This document shows positions 6,640 to 10,900 of a stretch of 10,900 nt of DNA, one piece after another. The position numbers and the translations under genes are program-made. Origin of the DNA: Candidatus Avipropionibacterium avicola (lineage in GTDB: Bacteria; Actinomycetota; Actinomycetes; Propionibacteriales; Propionibacteriaceae). Numbering within the stretch: the stretch's first letter is position 1; every line of letters begins with the position of its first letter. The stretch spans positions 1-10,900 of the forward strand of contig DVLP01000463.1 in NCBI GenBank assembly GCA_018715445.1. Reading direction: 5' to 3'. The notes beneath the pieces are model-generated. The model saw only the letters and a list, made by a program, of their open reading frames with translations. It did no database searches and was not told the DNA's origin.

Positions 6640-7289
6640 GTCGCCCCCACTCTAACGCGACGGACGTTGTCGAAACGGAATCGGTGGATCTGGCACGGGC
6701 CGAGTCGTTCCAGGGCCGCCTGGTGATCGCCGGTGCAGTAGCCCTTGTGGATCGCGAAGCCGTACCCCGGGTGCTCCTGGTCGGCCTCGACCATGATCCG
6801 GTCACGGGTCACCTTCGCCAGCACGGAGGCGGCGGCGACGCAGGCGGCCACCCGGTCCCCCTTCCACACGCCCAGCCCGGGGACGCCGAGCCCGTCGACA
6901 CCGAAGCCGTCGGTGAGCGCATAGGCCGGCTCGACATCCAGGCGCTGGACGGCACGGCGCAGCACCGCCAGGTTCGCCACGTGCATCCCGAGTCGGTCAC
7001 ACTCCTGGGGCGGCATCACCACGACTGACCAGGCCACCGCCTTGTCGACGATCTCGTCGTAGGCCCGTTCCCTGGCCTTGGCGGTCATCAGCTTGGAGTC
7101 CCGCAGCCCGGTGATCCGGGCCGACGGGCGGTCGGACAGGATCGCTGCCCCCGCCACCAGTGGTCCGGCACAGGCACCCCGGCCGGCCTCGTCGGCACCG
7201 GCCACCGGGGTCAACCCGGCTCGCGCCAGGGCACGCTCGTAGGCGTACAGCCCCGAGTCCTTGCGGACCACCACCCGTTTGGTCGTCAT
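6636..7289 (-). CDS. rnhB: Ribonuclease HII
   Basis: A 217-residue enzyme that cuts the RNA strand of RNA-DNA hybrids and nicks at single ribonucleotides in DNA, starting ribonucleotide excision repair. The four acidic active-site residues are visible: Asp33-Glu34 in GADEAGRG, Asp127 in LTDGF and Asp145 in WKGD. The spacing from Asp127 to Asp145 is the 18 residues seen in E. coli RNase HII. DSKLM (64-68), AAASVLAKVTRD (152-163) and HKGYCT (181-186) also match. The ATG is one base after the lepB stop with only a weak GAGGGC upstream, so coupling is likely. The longer open frame upstream overlaps lepB and is not used. Confidence 0.97.
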   Translation of the reverse strand: MTTKRVVVRKDSGLYAYERALARAGLTPVAGADEAGRGACAGPLVAGAAILSDRPSARITGLRDSKLMTAKARERAYDEIVDKAVAWSVVVMPPQECDRLGMHVANLAVLRRAVQRLDVEPAYALTDGFGVDGLGVPGLGVWKGDRVAACVAAASVLAKVTRDRIMVEADQEHPGYGFAIHKGYCTGDHQAALERLGPCQIHRFRFDNVRRVRVGAT

Positions 7290-7290
7290 C

Positions 7291-8094
7291 TCAGCAGACG
7301 ACGCCCTCGGGCTCGATCCTGGGCTCGGCGGGCGCCGGCTCGGACGGCTCGGGCACCTGGTCGAAGGCGGACGGACGGTGCAACAGACCGAAGCGGTCGA
7401 GCGGATAGGTGATCGCGAAGGCCACCCCCACCACGTCGTCGGAGGGCACGAAGGCCACGTCACCGCGGATCCCGCTGGCCGACAGGTCGGACAGGTGGCA
7501 CCGGGAGTCACCGGAGGCGTTGCGGTGATCGCCCATCACGAAGATCCGGTCCGCCGGCACCGTCACCTCGAAGTTGATCTCCGACGGTGCGACTATCCCG
7601 TCGGCGTCGGAGTAGAGGTACTCCGACTCGTCGACCGGTTCGCCGTTGACCAGGATCCGCCCCTCGGTGTCGCAACAGATCACCGTGTCGCCGGGCATCC
7701 CGATCACGCGCTTGATCAGGTACTGGTCGGAGGAGTTGGGCAGGATCCCGACGAACTCGAGCACCTTGGCCGCCGGTCCACGTTCGGTGTACTGCGCGGG
7801 CAGCCAACCCCCCGGGTCCTTGAACACCACGACATCGCCACGGTGGTAGTTCGTGATCTTCTGCACCGCCACCCGGTCGCCGACCAGCAGGGTCTTCTCC
7901 ATCGACTGCGACGGGATCTCGAACATCTGGAAGACGAAGGTCCGCAGCAGGGTCGAGACCACCAGGCCCAGCACGACCACGATCAGCAGTTCCTTGGTCC
8001 ACCCCCAGACGGTCGCACCGACCGACTTGGGCTCGGGTGGCACCTCAGGTCCACTGCCGTGGGCGTCGTCCTCGGGCGTCTCGTCTGTCAGCAC
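7291..8094 (-). CDS. lepB: Signal peptidase I, second of two tandem copies
   Basis: A 267-residue membrane-bound serine protease that removes signal peptides from exported pre-proteins outside the membrane. After a charged cytoplasmic N-terminus of ~34 residues, one TM segment lies at about 35-55. The Ser-Lys pair is Ser64 in IPSQSM and Lys128 in YLIKRVIGMPGD; the GDHRNASGDSR box is at 188-198. A Pro/Glu-rich tail runs to a C-terminal Cys. The GTG start lies inside the previous gene, which stops at the TGA in GTGCTGA, a 7-nt overlap; AGAGG 4 nt upstream supports it. It resembles its neighbour along the whole length, so the pair looks like an old duplication. Tandem signal peptidase genes are known in Streptomyces (sipW-Z). 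Division of labour between the two copies is possible but not shown. Confidence 0.94.
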   Translation of the reverse strand: MLTDETPEDDAHGSGPEVPPEPKSVGATVWGWTKELLIVVVLGLVVSTLLRTFVFQMFEIPSQSMEKTLLVGDRVAVQKITNYHRGDVVVFKDPGGWLPAQYTERGPAAKVLEFVGILPNSSDQYLIKRVIGMPGDTVICCDTEGRILVNGEPVDESEYLYSDADGIVAPSEINFEVTVPADRIFVMGDHRNASGDSRCHLSDLSASGIRGDVAFVPSDDVVGVAFAITYPLDRFGLLHRPSAFDQVPEPSEPAPAEPRIEPEGVVC

Positions 8095-8906
8095 GTGGCC
8101 TCTGCTCCTGCCGCGATCGTGGGTTCCTTCGGTGCCGGATCGATCCCGTGCGGGATGTCCCGGTACGCATCGGTGTGCCCGAGGAAGGACCAACGGTCGA
8201 ACGGCCACATCACCACGACGGCCCGGCCGACCACCCGGTCCAACGGTACGAAGGCATTCTGCCCCTCCATCGAGCTGAACTCGTGGAGGTGGCACCGACT
8301 GTCGCTGCTGCGCGCACGATTGTCCCCGAGCACGAAGAGGTGTCCCGCCGGGACGACCACGTCGAAGTCGATCTCCGAGGCGTCCCCGGCCAACCAGGGC
8401 TCGCGCACCGCGACGCCGTTGATGATCAGTGATCCTTCGCCGTCGCAGCAGGCGACGCGGTCGCCCGGCATCCCCACGATCCGCTTCATGACGTGGTCAC
8501 TGCTCAACGGCGGCACCACGCCAGCGGTCTCGAAGACTCGCCGCACCGGACCCGGTGCCTCACCCGGGCTGGCCAACCAGTTGCCGGGATCGTGGAAGAC
8601 GATCACGTCACCCCGCTCGGGGGTTGAGACCTTCTCGACCAGGACGCGGTCACCGACGACCAGGGTCGGCTCCATCGAGATGGACGGGATGTCGAAGACC
8701 TGCCCGACGAAGATCCGAAGCAGGCTGGAGACGACCAACGCCCCCACGACGACGATCAGCAGCTCCCGGGCGAAGGCGATCGCGTGGTGACGAAATCCCT
8801 TGCCGGTGGCCGCACGACCCTTGCCGGTGGCCGCTCGGGCGGGCGTGGTCGGCTCCGGGTGGGCAGCAGCGTCGTCGGCGCCCGAACGGACAGCCACCAC
8901 CGCCAT
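8088..8906 (-). CDS. lepB: Signal peptidase I, first of two tandem copies
   Basis: A 272-residue signal peptidase. The cytoplasmic N-terminus (~46 residues) is Ala-rich and contains a tandem RAATGKG (24-30 and 31-37). One TM segment spans about 47-67. Catalytic residues are Ser77 in IPSISM and Lys141 in VMKRIVGMPGD; the GDNRARSSDSR box is at 194-204. Cys153-Cys154 and the Cys in SRCH recur at the same places in the neighbouring copy, and both proteins end in Cys. The ATG at 8906 is chosen because AAGG lies 6 nt upstream; an in-frame GTG at 8948 would add 14 residues but has no good ribosome-binding site. It lies 56 bases after rplS and overlaps the next gene by 7 nt. Confidence 0.92.
   Translation of the reverse strand: MAVVAVRSGADDAAAHPEPTTPARAATGKGRAATGKGFRHHAIAFARELLIVVVGALVVSSLLRIFVGQVFDIPSISMEPTLVVGDRVLVEKVSTPERGDVIVFHDPGNWLASPGEAPGPVRRVFETAGVVPPLSSDHVMKRIVGMPGDRVACCDGEGSLIINGVAVREPWLAGDASEIDFDVVVPAGHLFVLGDNRARSSDSRCHLHEFSSMEGQNAFVPLDRVVGRAVVVMWPFDRWSFLGHTDAYRDIPHGIDPAPKEPTIAAGAEATC
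8797..8834. repeat. Two copies of a 17-bp repeat in the signal peptidase N-terminus
   Basis: CCCTTGCCGGTGGCCGC occurs at 8797-8813 and 8818-8834, a 21-bp period. It is in frame and encodes the doubled RAATGKG of the cytoplasmic N-terminal region. It is a recent-looking in-frame duplication outside the conserved catalytic domain. Confidence 0.8.
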
Positions 8907-8962
8907 CACCACCCTTGTTGTCGGCGACGTGTGCACCTTCTGCAGCACGCCGCCGGGCGGGA

Positions 8963-9313
8963 TCAGTTCTCCCGCTTCTCCTTGATCTTGGCTGCCTTGC
9001 CACGCAGGTTGCGCAGGTAGTACAGCTTGGCACGGCGGACGTCGCCGCGACGCTCGATCTCGATCTTGTCGACATTCGGCGAGTGGACCGGGAAGGTCCG
9101 CTCGACTCCGACGCCGAAGCTCACCTTGCGCACGGTGAAGGTCTCGGTGAGACCGCCGCCGTTCTTGGCGATCACATGGCCGGCGAAGACCTGGATGCGG
9201 GAGCGGTTGCCCTCAACCACCTTCACGTGCACCCGGACGCTGTCACCGGCGCGGAAGTCCGGGACGTCGGAGCGCAACGACGCGGCGTCGAGCTGGCTGA
9301 TCACATTGGTCAT
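8963..9313 (-). CDS. rplS: 50S ribosomal protein L19
   Basis: A 116-residue protein of standard length for L19, which sits near the interface between the ribosomal subunits. Family signatures are [16 protein letters not shown] (about 20-35), [16 protein letters not shown] (about 39-54), [16 protein letters not shown] (about 60-75) and the basic end [25 protein letters not shown]. The ATG at 9313 follows GAGGA (complement of 9322-9326) with 8 nt spacing, better than the in-frame start 8 codons upstream. It is usually downstream of trmD; here sdhB is directly upstream instead, and the gene seems to have its own promoter and a structured leader. Confidence 0.97.
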   Translation of the reverse strand: MTNVISQLDAASLRSDVPDFRAGDSVRVHVKVVEGNRSRIQVFAGHVIAKNGGGLTETFTVRKVSFGVGVERTFPVHSPNVDKIEIERRGDVRRAKLYYLRNLRGKAAKIKEKREN

Positions 9314-9420
9314 CTTGATGGTCCTCGCCGGTGCCACAGGTCACCTGATCGCATTTGCACACGTAAGCCCGACGTCACGGTCGTACCCCCTGTGGCAGGG
9401 ACCGTTGAGTCGGGCACCAG
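9314..9420 (-). promoter_or_regulatory. Structured rplS 5' leader, candidate cis-regulatory RNA
   Basis: From the predicted start near 9420 to the ATG, the leader begins almost at once with a nested 49-nt hairpin (9367-9415). Its helices are GCCCGAC/GTCGGGC (7 bp), a symmetric 3x3 internal loop, ACGGTC/GACCGT (6 bp), and an apical CCTG/CAGG helix with a 3-nt loop. The apical segment 9389-9397 is also a perfect 9-bp complement of 9332-9340, which ends 5 nt before the Shine-Dalgarno. A CAGGTCACCTG palindrome (9337-9347) overlaps the second partner. L19 leaders that control rplS are known in Firmicutes (Rfam L19_leader); this one is not claimed to be homologous. The pairings are seen in the sequence; regulation is inferred. 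Confidence 0.55.
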
Positions 9421-9426
9421 CGGACA

Positions 9427-9456
9427 ATTCTGCCACAGCAACGCCTCCACAACCAA
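9427..9456 (-). promoter_or_regulatory. Probable rplS promoter
   Basis: Read on the - strand, TTGGTT (complement of 9451-9456) and CAGAAT (complement of 9427-9432) are 18 bp apart. The -10 is an imperfect TAnnnT match. The predicted start, near 9420, falls just before the leader hairpin, which supports the assignment. Confidence 0.45.
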
Positions 9457-9471
9457 TCAGCGCAGCGGTGG

Positions 9472-9490
9472 CCGGGCTCCGCCCGCCCGG
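9472..9490 (-). terminator. Possible terminator hairpin after sdhB
   Basis: CCGGGC (9472-9477) and GCCCGG (9485-9490) form a 6-bp all-GC stem with a 7-nt loop, 17 bases past the sdhB stop and ahead of the predicted rplS promoter. There is no T tract, and GC-rich DNA yields such stems readily. Confidence 0.35.
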
Positions 9491-9507
9491 GCTTGGGAGG
9501 TGGGGGC

Positions 9508-10251
9508 TCAGTCCTTGCTGCGCAGGGCGCCCAGCAGGTCGCGGTTCAGCCGCGAGATGGACTCCAGCGGGATCCCCTTGGGGCAGACCGCGGTGCACTC
9601 ACCGATGTTGGTGCAGTTGCCGAAGCCTTCCTCGTCGTGCTGGTTCACCATGTCCAGCACCCGGGAGGACCGCTCGGGCTGTCCCTGCGGCAGCAGACCG
9701 AGGTGGGTGACCTTCGCCGCGGTGAACAGCATCGCCGAGCCGTTCGGGCAGGCGGCGACACAGGCGCCACACCCGATGCAGGTGGCCGCGTCGAACGCAT
9801 CGGAGGCATCGGCCTGCGAGACCGGAGCGGCATTCGCCTCGGGCGCCGACCCGGTGTTGACCGAGACGTAGCCACCGGCCTGGATGATCCGGTCGAAGGA
9901 CGTCCGGTCGACCACCAGGTCCTTCAGCACCGGGAACGGCTCGGCCCGCCATGGCTCGATGTCGATCACGTCGCCGTCGGAGAACGAGCGCATGTGCAGC
10001 TGGCAGGTGGTGGTCGGCGACGGCCCGTGGGCCTCACCGTTGATCACCAGGCCGCACATCCCGCAGATGCCTTCGCGACAGTCCGAGTCGAAGGCCACCG
10101 GGTCCTTGCCCTCGGCGGTCAGCGTCTCGTTCAGCACGTCGAGCATCTCGAGGAAGCTCATGTGCTCGCTGAGCCCCTCGAGCTGGTACGTCTCCATGCG
10201 TCCCTGGGCGTCCTTCTTGGGCTGGCGCCAGATGTTCAGGGTGACCTTCAC
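9508..10251 (-). CDS. sdhB: Succinate dehydrogenase / fumarate reductase iron-sulfur subunit
   Basis: A 247-residue electron-transfer subunit linking the flavoprotein SdhA to the membrane cytochrome b subunit. The [2Fe-2S] ligands are Cys58, Cys63, Cys66 and Cys83. The second motif [12 protein letters not shown] gives Cys158, Cys161, Cys164 and Cys168, and the third gives Cys213, Cys219 and Cys223, so the [4Fe-4S] and [3Fe-4S] clusters are complete. Stretches such as [10 protein letters not shown] and [19 protein letters not shown] resemble the menaquinone-linked type of Actinobacteria and Bacteroidetes rather than the E. coli enzyme. The start is GTG with AGAAGGA 6 nt upstream. It follows sdhA by 43 bases. 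The membrane subunit is not in the window; in this type it usually precedes sdhA. Confidence 0.96.
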   Translation of the reverse strand: MKVTLNIWRQPKKDAQGRMETYQLEGLSEHMSFLEMLDVLNETLTAEGKDPVAFDSDCREGICGMCGLVINGEAHGPSPTTTCQLHMRSFSDGDVIDIEPWRAEPFPVLKDLVVDRTSFDRIIQAGGYVSVNTGSAPEANAAPVSQADASDAFDAATCIGCGACVAACPNGSAMLFTAAKVTHLGLLPQGQPERSSRVLDMVNQHDEEGFGNCTNIGECTAVCPKGIPLESISRLNRDLLGALRSKD

Positions 10252-10294
10252 GATTGATCCTTCTGTCCGCTCGCTGTGGCTGTGGGTACCGGGC

Positions 10295-10900
10295 TCACTT
10301 GTACGACCGCTGTTTCATCTCGATCGCGTGGTACTCCAGCGGTTCCTTGTGCAGGACCGGCTTGGCTCCCACGCCGGTGAACTCCCAGGCCGAGACATGG
10401 GCGAAGTCCTCGTCGTTGCGCAGTGCCTCGCCGTCCTCGGTCTGGCTCTCACCGCGGAAGTGACCACCGCAGGACTCGGCACGGACCAGGGCATCGACGC
10501 ACATCAGCTCGGCCAGCTCGAGGAAGTCGGCGACGCGGCCGGCCTTCTCGAGGGCCTGGTTGATCTCGTCGTTGCTGCCCAGCACCCGCACGTCGGTCCA
10601 GAACTCGTCGCGCAGCTCACGGATCCGACCGATCGCCTTGCGCAGGCCGGCCTCGGTCCGCTCCATCCCGCAGTACTCCCACATCACGTGGCCGAGTTCC
10701 TTGTGGATCGAGTCGACGGTGCGCGAGCCGTTGATCGACAGCAGCGTGTCGATCCGTTCCTTCACCGAGGACACGGCCTCGGCGGCGGCGGGGTGGGACT
10801 CGTCGACCTTCTCGAAGGTCCCCTTCGCGAGGTAGTTCGCGATGGTGTTCGGCAGCACGAAGTAGCCGTCGGCCAGACCCTGCATCAGCGCCGAGGCGCC
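10295..10900 (-). CDS. sdhA: Succinate dehydrogenase / fumarate reductase flavoprotein subunit, C-terminal part
   Basis: The last 201 codons plus stop of SdhA; the gene runs off the right edge of the window, so its FAD-binding and substrate-binding N-terminal parts are not seen. The visible part opens with [17 protein letters not shown], typical of the end of the flavin domain, and continues with the helical C-terminal domain. [12 protein letters not shown] (about 137-148 of the visible part) matches the conserved region near the end of the B-type SdhA family. The gene ends in QRSYK and precedes sdhB on the same strand. It oxidises succinate to fumarate, or the reverse under anaerobic conditions. 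Confidence 0.95.
   Translation of the reverse strand, partial: GASALMQGLADGYFVLPNTIANYLAKGTFEKVDESHPAAAEAVSSVKERIDTLLSINGSRTVDSIHKELGHVMWEYCGMERTEAGLRKAIGRIRELRDEFWTDVRVLGSNDEINQALEKAGRVADFLELAELMCVDALVRAESCGGHFRGESQTEDGEALRNDEDFAHVSAWEFTGVGAKPVLHKEPLEYHAIEMKQRSYK

Noticed and set aside
8095..8295. Longer N-terminus for the second signal peptidase
   Set aside because: It would overlap the previous signal peptidase gene by about 200 bases; the GTG at the stop/start overlap has a ribosome-binding site and gives a normal length.
7261..8790. A 509-codon open frame on the + strand opposite the two signal peptidases
   Set aside because: Antisense to two well-supported genes; no ribosome-binding site or domain signature, and long chance frames are common opposite GC-rich genes.

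Overview
The window is high-GC DNA with actinobacterial gene content and gene order. It is most probably from a member of the Actinomycetota; the Propionibacteriales are a plausible placement, but this is inferred from gene types and layout and was not searched. Almost all of it is coding, no stretch longer than about 200 bases lacks a gene, and I see no tRNA or rRNA gene, CRISPR array, insertion sequence or integrase.

Left part, + strand (1-2450): a small stand-alone HNH endonuclease (87-527), then a secreted zinc-dependent N-acetylmuramoyl-L-alanine amidase with C-terminal LGFP-like repeats (642-2444), preceded by a good housekeeping-type promoter. The amidase meets the - strand block tail to tail. 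Both stop codons lie in one 15-bp palindrome, and a strong 11-bp hairpin follows.

Middle, - strand, read right to left (9313 down to 2452): rplS (L19), two tandem type I signal peptidases, rnhB, a DUF2469 gene, yraN (UPF0102), a ComM/YifB-type Mg-chelatase AAA ATPase, dprA, and a two-TM hypothetical protein. This matches the conserved actinobacterial rplS-lepB-rnhB-DUF2469-yraN-yifB-dprA block, known for example from M. tuberculosis, without fdhF/fdhD. Most junctions are overlapping or nearly so (ATGA twice, GTGCTGA once, a 1-nt gap once), which suggests translational coupling. The one real break is 134 bases between DUF2469 and yraN, which carries two DnaA-box-like sites. The block joins ribosome synthesis, protein export, R-loop/RNA-DNA removal and DNA uptake or recombination functions.

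Right edge, - strand: the 3' end of sdhA and a complete sdhB of the succinate:menaquinone oxidoreductase / fumarate reductase type, immediately upstream of rplS. rplS appears to have its own promoter and a highly structured leader of about 107 nt. In that leader a 49-nt nested hairpin carries a 9-nt segment that can also pair with a site just upstream of the rplS Shine-Dalgarno. This is the most interesting non-coding signal in the window.
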